DNA of 64,000 nucleotides from Butyricicoccus pullicaecorum (GTDB taxonomy: Bacteria; Bacillota; Clostridia; Oscillospirales; Butyricicoccaceae), in NCBI GenBank assembly GCA_021531865.1, contig JAFBIW010000001.1:186001-250000 (forward strand), written 5' to 3'. The number at the start of each line of letters is the position of its first letter. Position 1 is the first letter of the stretch. Of this stretch, positions 52,593-60,520 are shown piece after piece. The translations under genes were made by a program, and so were the position numbers. A model generated the notes under the pieces. It had not been told where the DNA came from. It searched no databases and saw only the letters and a list, made by a program, of their open reading frames with translations.

Positions 52593-52990
52593 ACGCTGCG
52601 CGATTTTATGGCAGGTTCGAATCCTGTGGTTTCCCTGTACAGGCATGAAAAAACGGCACCCATTTTCATGAGTACCGTTGCTTATGGTCGAGGTGACAGG
52701 ATTCGAAGTTCGCGCCTGCGGCGCGGACTTCGTCACGCTGCGCGATTTTATGGCAGGTTCGAATCCTGTGGTTTCCCTGTGCAGACATGAAAAAACGGCA
52801 CCCATTTTCATGAGTACCGTTGCTTATGGTCGAGGTGACAGGATTCGAAGTTCGCGCCAGCGGCGCGGACTTCGTCACGCTGCGCGATTTTATGGCAGGT
52901 TCGAATCCTGTGGTTTCCCTGTGCAGACATGAAAAAACGGCACCCATTTTCATGAGTACCGTTGCTTATGGTCGAGGTGACAGGATTCGA
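52593..52990. repeat. Tandem array of 142-bp units containing the tRNA-Pro 3' end
   Basis: Two full and one partial unit; the marker CATGAGTACCGTTGCTTATG recurs at 52667, 52809 and 52951, exactly 142 bases apart. Each unit holds, on the minus strand, the last 20 or so bases of tRNA-Pro including CCA, then its terminator hairpin, and on the plus strand an inverted copy of the 17-base T-arm GCAGGTTCGAATCCTGT. Differences between units are few. The last unit runs into the true tRNA. Short open frames translated from the units (with HRIRTCHKIAQ) are artefacts of tRNA-like sequence. Confidence 0.85.
52931..52962 (-). terminator. Terminator of tRNA-Pro
   Basis: Minus-strand ACGGTACTC pairs with GGGTGCCGT (two G-U pairs), followed by six U bases. 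It is repeated in each unit of the adjoining array. Confidence 0.8.
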
Positions 52991-53045
52991 ACCTGCGGCC
53001 TCTTCGTCCCGAACGAAGCGCTCTACCAAGCTGAGCCACACCTCG
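52969..53045 (-). tRNA. tRNA-Pro (anticodon CGG)
   Basis: 77 nucleotides with encoded CCA. Acceptor CGAGGTG/CACCTCG, D stem GCTC/GAGC, anticodon stem CTTCG/CGAAG around TTCGGGA giving anticodon CGG, variable AGGCC, T stem GCAGG/CCTGT with TTCGAAT loop. It reads the CCG codon. Its 3' end is copied into the downstream repeat array. Confidence 0.96.
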
Positions 53046-53159
53046 ATTTTTTATTTTTCCTTGCCGCATCCGCTTGACTCTCGGTGACAGCTTCTTTATT
53101 ATATCTATTGAACCGCCGTTTGTCAACACCATTTTTCAAATTTTTTGGAGGAAATTTCT

Positions 53160-54008
53160 ATGCAGGTTTCAGACTTCACGCCCGCGCAGGCCGACGCGCT
53201 GCTGCCCGCCCGCGCGCCCGAGACGAGCAAGAACGATTACGGCCGGGTCTGGGCGTTCTGCGGCTCGCGCGGCTACACCGGTGCGGCCTACTTCGCGGCG
53301 CAGGCCGCCGTGCGCATGGGCAGCGGCATCGTGACCCTCGCCGTCCCCGACTGCATCTATCCGATCCTCGCCGTCAAGCTCAACGAGCCGGTCATCCGCC
53401 CCTACACCCGCGCGGACTGGCGCGAAGCCCTGGCCGGGGCGTCCCGCGCCGCCGCCTGTCTGATCGGCCCGGGTCTGGGACACTTCGAGGACTTTGTCGA
53501 CCTGACCCTGACCGCCGTGCGGGAGCTGCCCTGCCCGCTCGTTCTGGACGCGGACGGCATAAACGCCCTCGCGGGACATATAGATGTACTGTGCAGCGCG
53601 GCTCACCCGGTCGTTCTGACCCCGCACGCGGGCGAATTTGCCCGGCTGACCGGCATCGCCCATCCGACCGCGCAGGACGCGGCCGATTTTGCCGCGCGCT
53701 ACCGCTGCGTGCTCCTGCTCAAGAGTCACCGGACGCTCATTGCCGCGCCCGACGGCACGGTGACGCGCAACGTGACCGGCAACCCGGGCATGGCCAAGGG
53801 CGGCTCGGGCGACGTGCTGGCCGGGATGCTGCTCTCTCTGCTCGGGCAGGGTCTGCCGCCCGCCGGCGCGGCGCGTGCGGCGGCCAGCCTGCACGGGCAG
53901 GCGGGCGACCGGTGCGCGAACGCCCTGAGCGAATACGGCATGACGCCGACTGACCTGCTGGACGAGCTGCCCCGCCTGCTGCACAAGTTCAATTCGAGGG
54001 AGTGGTGA
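53160..54008 (+). CDS. nnrD: ADP-dependent NAD(P)H-hydrate dehydratase
   Basis: 282 residues from the ATG at 53160, 8 bases after GGAGG. Ribokinase-like fold with the YjeF C-terminal-domain motifs LVLDADGINAL (near 130), LTPHAGEFARL (near 157) and NPGMAKGGSGDVLAGM (near 208), which include the catalytic Asp of GSGD. It repairs hydrated NADH and NADPH using ADP. The epimerase half (NnrE) is not fused. It is followed by a lipoprotein and alr, a neighbour set common in Firmicutes. Confidence 0.94.
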   Translation: MQVSDFTPAQADALLPARAPETSKNDYGRVWAFCGSRGYTGAAYFAAQAAVRMGSGIVTLAVPDCIYPILAVKLNEPVIRPYTRADWREALAGASRAAACLIGPGLGHFEDFVDLTLTAVRELPCPLVLDADGINALAGHIDVLCSAAHPVVLTPHAGEFARLTGIAHPTAQDAADFAARYRCVLLLKSHRTLIAAPDGTVTRNVTGNPGMAKGGSGDVLAGMLLSLLGQGLPPAGAARAAASLHGQAGDRCANALSEYGMTPTDLLDELPRLLHKFNSREW

Positions 54009-54011
54009 CCG

Positions 54012-54602
54012 CTGAAACAATTCCTCCTCTGCTGCGCCGCCCTGCTTGTCCTGCTGACAGGCTGCGCGTCCGACGCACCGCCGGCCGGGGAGACCGTGCG
54101 CGAACACTTTTCCGCCCTGCCCCGGGCGCAGATGTCGGTCAAAATTTTATCCAATCTGGGAGAATCGGCTCTGGAATACCAGGTCGAATACGAGTATAAT
54201 AAAGGAGATAATGATATCCTGACCGTGACCGCGCCCGAAAGCCTGTCGGGCGTGCGGCTAACCATTTCGGGTGATACGCCCGGCGGATTCACCCTGCAAT
54301 ACGCCGACGCTGTGCTCGATTTCCAGATGGACGGCCCGGCGGGCATGACCCCGGCCGACGCCATCGCCGCCCTGTTCTCTGATCTGGCGGAGGGCGAGCC
54401 GACCGAGACCGCCGCCGAAACACTGGACGGTGTGCGGGCGGTCAGCCTGAAGTATGAAACGATGGATAAAAGCCCGGCGCTGGCCAAAACGGTCTGGCTG
54501 CGCGCGTCCGACTGTGCGCCCGTGTGCGCCGAGCTCTATCAGGACGGCGAAAAAAAGCTGTCCCTCTTCTTTCAGGAATATACCGAGCAAAAGGAAGTCT
54601 GA
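54012..54602 (+). CDS. Lipoprotein, probable CTG start
   Basis: 196 residues if begun at the CTG at 54012, which lies 9 bases after GGGAG and produces a complete lipoprotein signal (KQFLLCCAALLVLLTGC, lipobox LTGC). The first standard start in frame (GTG at 54093) would remove the signal. The mature part has mainly beta-strand-like sequence (DILTVTAPESLSGVRLTIS, FTLQYADAVLDFQM) and resembles outer-membrane lipoprotein carrier/LolA-like sigma-E regulators only in general form. The gene lies between nnrD and alr, in one operon. I do not recognise the family. Confidence 0.75.
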   Translation: MKQFLLCCAALLVLLTGCASDAPPAGETVREHFSALPRAQMSVKILSNLGESALEYQVEYEYNKGDNDILTVTAPESLSGVRLTISGDTPGGFTLQYADAVLDFQMDGPAGMTPADAIAALFSDLAEGEPTETAAETLDGVRAVSLKYETMDKSPALAKTVWLRASDCAPVCAELYQDGEKKLSLFFQEYTEQKEV

Positions 54603-54609
54603 AGCATCC

Positions 54610-55737
54610 ATGGATATGAAACAAAATCGCGCGTGGGCCGAAATCGACCTTGCCGCGCTGGAACACAATTTTGACGTCATTCGCACCCATGCGCAGCACC
54701 CCATTCTGTGCGTGGTCAAGGCCAACGCCTACGGCCACGGCGCCGTTCCGGTCGCCCACCGGCTGGAAGCGCGGGGCGCGGCCGCCTTCGGTGTCGCTAC
54801 GGCAGACGAAGCGCTCGAGCTGCGGGCGGCGGGCATCCGCGCGCCCATCGTCATTCTGGGCTATGTCGATCTGGCCGACCTGCCCGCACTGATCCGCCAC
54901 GACGTGACCGTCCCGGTTTACGATCACGAGACCGCCGTTCTGTTTTCCGAAACGGCCGCCGCCGAAGGGCGCGCACTCAAGGTGCATTTCGCGCTCGACA
55001 CCGGTATGTCGCGCATCGGATTTCAGGCGGCTGAGACCGAAGCGACCATCGCCGAGCTGCTCGAAATCTCCCGCCTGCCCGGTCTGGAAGCCGACGGCGC
55101 TTTCACCCATTTCGCCGCCGCCGACACCGGCAAGGCGGACGATCGTGCCTTCACCCTGCACCAGTTCGAGCTGTTCCGCGCCGTCTGCGACGGGCTGGAA
55201 GCCGCCGGCCTGCATCTGCCCCACAAGCATTGCGCCAACAGCGCGGGTGTGGTAGAATATACTGAAAGCTACATGGATCTGGTGCGCGCGGGCATCATTC
55301 TCTACGGTTATCCGCCCGATCCGTCCCATCCGACGCCGCTCGACCTGCGGCCGGTCATGACGGTCAAGACCCACATCGTGCAGGTGCGCGACCTGCCCGC
55401 CGGGCGCACGGTCGGCTACGGCCGCACCTACCGCGCCGACGAGACCATCCGCGAGGCCGTCGCCGCCATCGGCTACGCCGACGGCTTCCTGCGCACCGCC
55501 TCCGGGCGCGCACAGGTCGTCGTAGACGGGCAGACCGTCCCGGTCATCGGCCGGGTGTGCATGGATATGCTGATGCTCCGCCTGCCTGCCGGGTCGCGCG
55601 CCGCGCGCGGCGATATCGTGACCGTCTTCGGCAGCGGGCCGGTCACCGCCGACGATCTGGCCGCCGCCGCCGGCACCATCTCCTACGAGGTGCTGTGCGC
55701 CGTCGCCCACCGCGTCCCGCGCATCTATCTGGGCTGA
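54610..55737 (+). CDS. alr: Alanine racemase
   Basis: 375 residues. The PLP lysine is in CVVKANAYGHG (near residue 38) and the second catalytic Tyr in VGYGRTYRAD (near 272); HCANSAG and GIILYGYPP are also conserved. It makes D-alanine for peptidoglycan. AAGGAAG lies 12 bases before the ATG at 54610; a second ATG follows two codons later. In many Firmicutes alr is followed by a mazE-mazF pair; here only mazF follows. Confidence 0.96.
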   Translation: MDMKQNRAWAEIDLAALEHNFDVIRTHAQHPILCVVKANAYGHGAVPVAHRLEARGAAAFGVATADEALELRAAGIRAPIVILGYVDLADLPALIRHDVTVPVYDHETAVLFSETAAAEGRALKVHFALDTGMSRIGFQAAETEATIAELLEISRLPGLEADGAFTHFAAADTGKADDRAFTLHQFELFRAVCDGLEAAGLHLPHKHCANSAGVVEYTESYMDLVRAGIILYGYPPDPSHPTPLDLRPVMTVKTHIVQVRDLPAGRTVGYGRTYRADETIREAVAAIGYADGFLRTASGRAQVVVDGQTVPVIGRVCMDMLMLRLPAGSRAARGDIVTVFGSGPVTADDLAAAAGTISYEVLCAVAHRVPRIYLG

Positions 55738-55880
55738 CAAAAACCGATCCCGTCCCCTCCGCATAGAATGAAGCGGGCGGCAAAGAAATTTTTTCCGCCG
55801 TTATAATCGCCTGCTTTGTGGGAAAAATAGGATTGCAGTCAACCGCTGCGAAAATATTTTTCATCGGAGTGTGACAAATC

Positions 55881-56255
55881 GTGGACCACAACATCAAACG
55901 CGGCGACATCTACTACGCCGACCTCAGCCCGGTGGTCGGCAGCGAGCAGGGCGGCATCCGGCCGGTACTTATTGTCCAGAACAATGTAGGCAACCGGTAC
56001 AGCCCGACCGTCATCGCCGCGGCGATCACCTCACAGGTGAACAAGGCGAAAATGCCGACGCATATCTCGCTGGGCGCGCGGAGCTTCGGCCTGACCAAGG
56101 ACTCGGTCGTTTTGACCGAGCAGATCCGCACGCTGGACAAAAAGCGCCTGCGTGAAAAAATGGGCACGCTGGACGAGGCCAATATGCGCCGCATCGACGA
56201 GGCGCTGGCCGTCAGCTTCGGGCTGGGCACCGAGGGCGGCGCGCCCCGGGGCTGA
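55881..56255 (+). CDS. MazF/PemK-type endoribonuclease toxin
   Basis: 124 residues from a GTG. The MazF core is complete: [21 protein letters not shown], the catalytic Arg27 of [12 protein letters not shown] and Thr50 of AAAITSQ. It should cut mRNA at short sites. The 143 bases between alr and this gene are too few for a MazE antitoxin, and none follows, so the toxin is unpaired here. A TATAAT at 55802-55807 suggests its own promoter. A C-terminal glycine-rich extension follows the usual end. Confidence 0.93.
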   Translation: MDHNIKRGDIYYADLSPVVGSEQGGIRPVLIVQNNVGNRYSPTVIAAAITSQVNKAKMPTHISLGARSFGLTKDSVVLTEQIRTLDKKRLREKMGTLDEANMRRIDEALAVSFGLGTEGGAPRG

Positions 56256-56298
56256 GACAAAAGAGAAACAAGAAGATACGAACACGGAGTATTTCACG

Positions 56299-56883
56299 AT
56301 GAAACAACAGAAATTCATCACCACCACAGCCGCCATTCTGATGGTCTGCCTGCTGATTTCGGGCTATTACGCCGTCGCGGCGGAGTACGGCTCGGCGGAC
56401 GACCCGCTCATCACCCAGAGCTATCTGGACGCGGTCGTCACACCCAAGGCTGTCGCAGCCGCCGAAGACGCCGCCGGTGCGCAGGCCGACACCCTTTCGG
56501 CCCGCATCTCCGCGCTGTCCGATCAATTGGACGCGCGCATCACGCAGGCGGCCGCCGCGCTGGCCTCGGACGAGGTCTTCCTCTCCCGGGTCGCCGCCGC
56601 GGGCGGCACGACCGCTTCGAGCGGAAGCTGGAAAACCATCACCCTGTCCGCCGGGCAGAAGGTCTATCTGGCCGCGGGCGCCGAGCTGGTGCTGCGCAGC
56701 GGCAGCGCCACCTGCATCGAGAGCGGCGGCTCGGGACTCGTCAACCTGTCCGAGGTCGGCGAGGTGTCACAGGGCGAATCGCTCAGTCTCTACCATCTCT
56801 ACACCGCGACCACTCAGTCGAGCGGCCTGTGCGCCGCCGAGCGCACCAAGGTGCTGATCTCGGGCGATTATTCGATCGCATAA
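56299..56883 (+). CDS. Small exported protein, coiled coil plus beta domain
   Basis: 194 residues from the ATG at 56299 (GGAG 9 bases upstream). An N-terminal signal or anchor helix (TTAAILMVCLLISGYYAV, 8-26) is followed by a coiled-coil stretch (TLSARISALSDQLDARIT, near 72) and a beta-rich domain with LSAGQKVYLAAGAELVLRSG, then SGDYSIA at the end. Similar short exported proteins with the ELVLRSGSA pattern occur in Firmicutes, but I know no function. It follows mazF by 43 bases. Confidence 0.7.
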   Translation: MKQQKFITTTAAILMVCLLISGYYAVAAEYGSADDPLITQSYLDAVVTPKAVAAAEDAAGAQADTLSARISALSDQLDARITQAAAALASDEVFLSRVAAAGGTTASSGSWKTITLSAGQKVYLAAGAELVLRSGSATCIESGGSGLVNLSEVGEVSQGESLSLYHLYTATTQSSGLCAAERTKVLISGDYSIA

Positions 56884-56954
56884 TGCAAGCCTTCCACGCG
56901 TATCTATGTATCATGGATGCGCGTGTTTTTTTGTCCGCGCGGGGAGGGAATGGA

Positions 56955-57449
56955 ATGGAGTATCCGGTCATCTATGCGGGCGCTGCCGCCGGGACGGTTC
57001 AGGTCGTGCCCGAGCGGGACGGTCTGCGCTTTACTGCCGACCTGTCTGTGCACCCGAACAGCGTGCTGCGGCTGTACGGCTGCGCCCCGGACGGCCGCGC
57101 GCTGCGCGTCGGCGTGCCCCAGCCCACGGGCGCGGGACTGGCGCTGACGCGTTTCCTGTCCGGACAGACCCTGCGGGCGGAGGGCTTCGCGCCGGACAAT
57201 CCGCCTGAACAATACATACTGGCCGACGCCGCGCCCCATCCGTCCGAACCGGAAAAGCCGCCCATGCGTACGGGCGACCCGCTGGTGGACGCGGGACTGG
57301 CCGCAGGCACGCTGACCGTCTCCCGGGCGGACGGCGGCGTGACCGTCTCCTGCCCCTTCATACCGGGCGCGGCCTGCCCGCTGGCCTTCGCCCTGACCGC
57401 CTGCACCATCTCGGACGGTCAGGCCATCCTACGCCTATTATCATCCTGA
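56955..57449 (+). CDS. Small protein of unknown function
   Basis: 164 residues from the ATG at 56955, 6 bases after GGAGGG. No signal peptide or membrane helix. It appears to have two related halves: YAGAAAGTVQVVPERDGLRFTA at the start and GLAAGTLTVSRADGGVTVSC near residue 120, each a short beta-strand pattern. I do not recognise the family. It is the last gene before element B copy 2. Confidence 0.6.
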   Translation: MEYPVIYAGAAAGTVQVVPERDGLRFTADLSVHPNSVLRLYGCAPDGRALRVGVPQPTGAGLALTRFLSGQTLRAEGFAPDNPPEQYILADAAPHPSEPEKPPMRTGDPLVDAGLAAGTLTVSRADGGVTVSCPFIPGAACPLAFALTACTISDGQAILRLLSS

Positions 57450-57460
57450 TATCATAAAAA

Positions 57461-57481
57461 AACGGCGGTTATTCCGCCGTT
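57461..57481. terminator. Terminator hairpin left of element B copy 2
   Basis: AACGGCGG (57461-57468) and CCGCCGTT (57474-57481), with seven A bases at left and no T run at right, so strongest for minus-strand transcripts. It abuts element B just as the hairpin at 38915-38940 abuts copy 1. Confidence 0.8.
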
Positions 57482-57637
57482 CTCAGCTTGTCGAAAACGA
57501 ATTTTCGCCAAGCTGAATGCGGATTTCAGTACTTCCAAAAGTTCAGAAATCCTTAGTGATTAAATATGAAAGACAACCCTGACGGTTTTCTTTCACACTA
57601 TCTTTCCCTTCGCTGATCGTTTCTGCGAAGGTTTATC
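57482..57637. repeat. Structured element B, copy 2 (156 bp)
   Basis: Same length and order of stem-loops as 38940-39095, with ten substitutions, most in loops: four around the first stem-loop, two in the second, one between stems and three in the last loop. It lies between convergent genes. Its right end includes the stop codon of the EamA gene, so that gene's transcript would run through the element to the terminator at 57461-57481. Confidence 0.75.
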
Positions 57638-58508
57638 AATAAACTCTTTCTACTTTTCGATTGTTATAGAGGAACATTGCGACCGATACGCCGCAGATGA
57701 TGCAGTAGCCCAGCAGGCTGAGCAGATCAGGCCGCTGATCGAACAGGAAGAAGCCCAGAACGGCGGCGAACACGACCTGCGAGTAATCGAAAACCGAGAT
57801 TTCGCGCGCGGGCGCGTTGGCATAGGCCGCCGTGATCGAAAACTGTCCGCCCGCCGCCGCCAGACCCGCGCCCAGCAGCATGAGGAGCTGGAAGCCCGAC
57901 ATGGGCACATAGTGCGTCACCATCCACGGCACGACCGACAGGCAGGAGAAGCCGGAGAAGAAGAACACGATGAAGGGGCCGTGCTCCTGCCGCTGGCTGA
58001 GTGCGCGCACCGCCGTGTACGCCGCACCCGCGCACACGCCGCCCAGAAAACCGATCACGGCGGGCAGGAACTCGATCAGGTCGAAGCTGGGCTTGATGAT
58101 GCACAGCGCGCCGACAAAAGCGGCGCAGATGGCCGAAATCTGTACCGCGTTGACCTTTTCGTGCAGGAAAAAGAAGGAAAAGACAATCGCGGCGAAGGGC
58201 GAGAGCTTGTTGAGCATGGACGCATCGGACAGCAGCAGATGATCGACCGCATAGAAATTGCACAGAATGCCGATCGTGCCGAAGCCCGCGCGCACAAGCA
58301 GCAGGGGCAGGTTGCCCTTTTTCCAGCGGAAGCTGCCGCCGTTTTTCATGAGCACAGCAGCCGCGAACAGAAGCGCGATCGCATTGCGGAAGAAGCTCTT
58401 CTGGATCGAGGGCAGATCGCCCGACAGGCGGACAAAGGCGTTCATCAGCGCGAAGCAGAAGGCCGAGCTGAGGACGAACAGAATCGCCTTGGTTTTTTGA
58501 TTGGACAT
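57636..58508 (-). CDS. EamA/DMT-family transporter
   Basis: 290 residues from the ATG at 58508. Ten transmembrane helices in two EamA halves (MNAFVRLSGDLPSIQKSFFRN early, GLAAAGGQFSITAAYANAPA near 225). The substrate is not predictable; the group moves metabolites or amino acids. The last codons lie within element B copy 2, so the element may have replaced the original end of the gene. Confidence 0.88.
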   Translation of the reverse strand: MSNQKTKAILFVLSSAFCFALMNAFVRLSGDLPSIQKSFFRNAIALLFAAAVLMKNGGSFRWKKGNLPLLLVRAGFGTIGILCNFYAVDHLLLSDASMLNKLSPFAAIVFSFFFLHEKVNAVQISAICAAFVGALCIIKPSFDLIEFLPAVIGFLGGVCAGAAYTAVRALSQRQEHGPFIVFFFSGFSCLSVVPWMVTHYVPMSGFQLLMLLGAGLAAAGGQFSITAAYANAPAREISVFDYSQVVFAAVLGFFLFDQRPDLLSLLGYCIICGVSVAMFLYNNRKVERVY

Positions 58509-58534
58509 GGAAGATACCACCAGCTTTTTTGATC

Positions 58535-58702
58535 TATAGGCATCACCGCATCATTCGGCAAGAGCGATTTTCGAGCAGATTTTGCGTCCTGACACGACGC
58601 GTTTTCGCAGGAATACTGGATGTCTTACAAGAAAACGCAACAAAGTCAGGGCACAAAAGATCCGAATAGCGCCGCAGACGCAAGGGTGCGGTGTTGCCTA
58701 TA
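58535..58702. repeat. 168-bp imperfect palindrome, MITE-like
   Basis: Perfect 8-bp termini TATAGGCA (58535-58542) and TGCCTATA (58695-58702). The match extends inward as TATAGGCA-T-CACCGCA against TATAGGCA-A-CACCGCA, and further in through CCTGAC and GCGTTTTC blocks, so the strand folds back over its whole length with an apex near 58620. No gene is encoded. Flanking TA could be a target duplication, as for IS630/Tc1-type elements. It fills the gap between the EamA gene and tRNA-Leu. Confidence 0.65.
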
Positions 58703-58804
58703 CGTATCTATCATATCATGCCGCCGGGAAAAAGAACAGCGTCCAAAGATTTTTCGTCAAATTGCTTGAAATGCGGTGAGAAATCCGTTATACTATTGGA
58801 GAAC

Positions 58805-58891
58805 GCCGGTATGATGGAATTGGTAGACGTAGCGGACTCAAAATCCGCCGGTGGCGACACCGTGCCGGTTCGACTCCGGCTACCGGCACCA
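58805..58891 (+). tRNA. tRNA-Leu (anticodon CAA)
   Basis: 87 nucleotides with a long variable arm (class II) and encoded CCA. Acceptor GCCGGTA/TACCGGC; anticodon stem GCGGA/TCCGC around CTCAAAA, anticodon CAA, reading UUG; T arm GCCGG TTCGACT CCGGC. Confidence 0.97.
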
Positions 58892-58933
58892 AAAATCGAC
58901 AAGCTCTGCAAAGGGTTTGTCGATTTTTCTTTT
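58892..58933 (+). terminator. Terminator of tRNA-Leu
   Basis: AAAATCGACAA (58892-58902) and TTGTCGATTTT (58917-58927), then a T-rich tail. Confidence 0.88.
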
Positions 58934-59005
58934 TTCCGTATTTCTCCGCTTCACCGGGTATCAGGCCGGGCGTGTCCGGCAAAAATATCCATGAGGTGAA
59001 ACAAC

Positions 59006-59629
59006 ATGAGTCAGCATAAACCGACACACATCGGCGTGATTCCGGACGGCAACCGCCGCTGGGCCGCGCTGCACGGCATGGAAAAGCAGGACGGCTACGC
59101 CTACGGGCTTGCGCCCGGCCTGCGTCTGCTGCAAGCCGCCAAGCGGGCCGGGGTGCAGGAGCTCACGTACTACGGCTTTACCAAGGACAACTGCAAGCGG
59201 CCGCCCGCCCAGCAGGCGGCGTTCCGGCGGGCCTGCGTGGACGCGGTCGAACTGCTCGCCGGAGAGGGCGCCGACCTGCTCGTGCTGGGCGACACGTCCT
59301 CCCCCTGCTTTCCGCCCGCCCTGCTGCCCTATACGCGGCGCACGCCGGTGCACGGCGGCGGCATCCGCGTCAACTTTCTGGTCAACTACGGCTGGCAGTG
59401 GGATCTGGCCCATCTGCGCGAGGACGGCTTCCCCCGTTCGCGCGACATTTCGCGCATCGACCTCATCATCCGCTGGGGCGGGATGCGGCGGCTTTCAGGC
59501 TTTCTGCCCATGCAGTCGGTTTATTCCGATTTTTATGTAGCCGACCCGCTCTGGCCCGATTATACCGACTCTGATTTCGAAAACGCCCTGCTTTGGTACC
59601 AAAAACAGGATGTTACGCTGGGCGGATGA
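59006..59629 (+). CDS. Short cis-prenyltransferase (UppS-like)
   Basis: 207 residues; normal UppS has about 240-250. The N-terminal catalytic Asp is kept in HIGVIPDGNRRWA, but the usual MDGN reads PDGN. Later motifs differ: SSENW is TKDNC, RTGGE is RWGGM, so the metal-binding Glu is lost; SVYSDFYVADPLWPDYT is normal. About 20 residues between NYG and IDLIIR are missing. It could make a different prenyl chain or be inactive as a synthase. GAGGTG precedes the ATG. It may not be the cell's essential UppS. Confidence 0.85.
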   Translation: MSQHKPTHIGVIPDGNRRWAALHGMEKQDGYAYGLAPGLRLLQAAKRAGVQELTYYGFTKDNCKRPPAQQAAFRRACVDAVELLAGEGADLLVLGDTSSPCFPPALLPYTRRTPVHGGGIRVNFLVNYGWQWDLAHLREDGFPRSRDISRIDLIIRWGGMRRLSGFLPMQSVYSDFYVADPLWPDYTDSDFENALLWYQKQDVTLGG

Positions 59630-59746
59630 AATCGCTTTCTCCCGTAAATAGTAGATTCTGCGGCGTTGACCGGGCGCGCGGCGCATGCTATACTGATGCT
59701 GTACGTCAGAGAGAAACAAGAGAGAAACGAGAAAGGCAGGCGCAAA

Positions 59747-60520
59747 ATGGCAAGGATGCTGGAGGTCTGCGTCGACTCGGTCGAGTCGGCGGTCTGCGCG
59801 GCGCGCGGCGGCGCGATGCGGCTTGAGCTGTGTGATAGTCTGGTCATCGGAGGTGTTTCCCCGAGTGAGGATCTGTTCCGCATGGTGCGCGAGGCGGTCG
59901 ATCTGCCGATCCGCGTGCTGCTGCGCCCGCGCTTCGGTGATTTTTTGTATTCGGATTCCGAGTTTGAGCTGCTCCGGCGGCAGGTGCGGCGCTTCGCCGC
60001 GCTGGGTGCGGACGGTGTCGTCATCGGCGTGCTGACGCCCGACGGCGCGCTGGACGAGCCGCGCATGGCCGAGCTGATCGCCCTCGCGGGCGGCTGCGGT
60101 GTGACCCTGCACCGCGCGTTCGACCTGTGCCGCGACCCGTTCGAGGCGCTGGAAGCCGCCCGGCGGCTGGGGGTGGATACCATCCTGACCTCGGGTCAGC
60201 AGGCAAGCTGTACCCAAGGCGCGGCTCTGCTGCGCGAGCTGGTCGCACGGAGCGGCGGCGCGCCGCAGATCCTGATCGGCGCGGGCGTGAACGCCCGGGT
60301 CATCGCCGCTTTGCAGCCTGAAACGGGTGCGGAGGCCTTCCATCTGTCGGCCAAACGGATCGAGGACAGCCGCATGACCTACCGGCGGGAGGGCGTGCCG
60401 ATGGGCCTGCCCGGCATCAGCGAATACGAGCTTTGGCGCTGCGACGAGGACGGGGTGCGCGCGGCGCGGCAGACGCTGGACGCCTGTCTGGGCGTCCGTT
60501 CAGAGGGGGAACCGCTATGA
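59747..60520 (+). CDS. cutC: CutC-family protein
   Basis: 257 residues, a single TIM barrel: LEVCVDSVESAVCAARGGA (start), RVLLRPRFGDFLYS, GVLTPDGALD, LHRAFDLCRDP and the C-terminal phosphate-like site GAGVNARVIA with AFHLSAKR. Known as copper homeostasis protein, but its biochemical role is unsettled. The stop overlaps the start of the LicT-type gene by four bases (ATGA), so it is part of the sugar operon's regulator transcript, which argues for a carbohydrate link here. Confidence 0.92.
   Translation: MARMLEVCVDSVESAVCAARGGAMRLELCDSLVIGGVSPSEDLFRMVREAVDLPIRVLLRPRFGDFLYSDSEFELLRRQVRRFAALGADGVVIGVLTPDGALDEPRMAELIALAGGCGVTLHRAFDLCRDPFEALEAARRLGVDTILTSGQQASCTQGAALLRELVARSGGAPQILIGAGVNARVIAALQPETGAEAFHLSAKRIEDSRMTYRREGVPMGLPGISEYELWRCDEDGVRAARQTLDACLGVRSEGEPL

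Noticed and set aside
52593-52990. CRISPR array
   Set aside because: Units are 142 bp with no distinct spacers and carry tRNA sequence; no cas genes are present.
52548-53041. Small proteins encoded over the tRNA-Pro array
   Set aside because: They are translations of the tRNA T-arm and terminator repeats, with no start signals.
55738-55880. MazE antitoxin before mazF
   Set aside because: Only 143 bases, with stops in all plus frames and no ribosome-site-supported start; no frame resembles a ribbon-helix-helix or AbrB-type antitoxin.
58788-59027. Small protein over tRNA-Leu on the minus strand
   Set aside because: Its sequence (VAGVEPARCRHRR type) is the known artefact of translating tRNA-Leu backwards.
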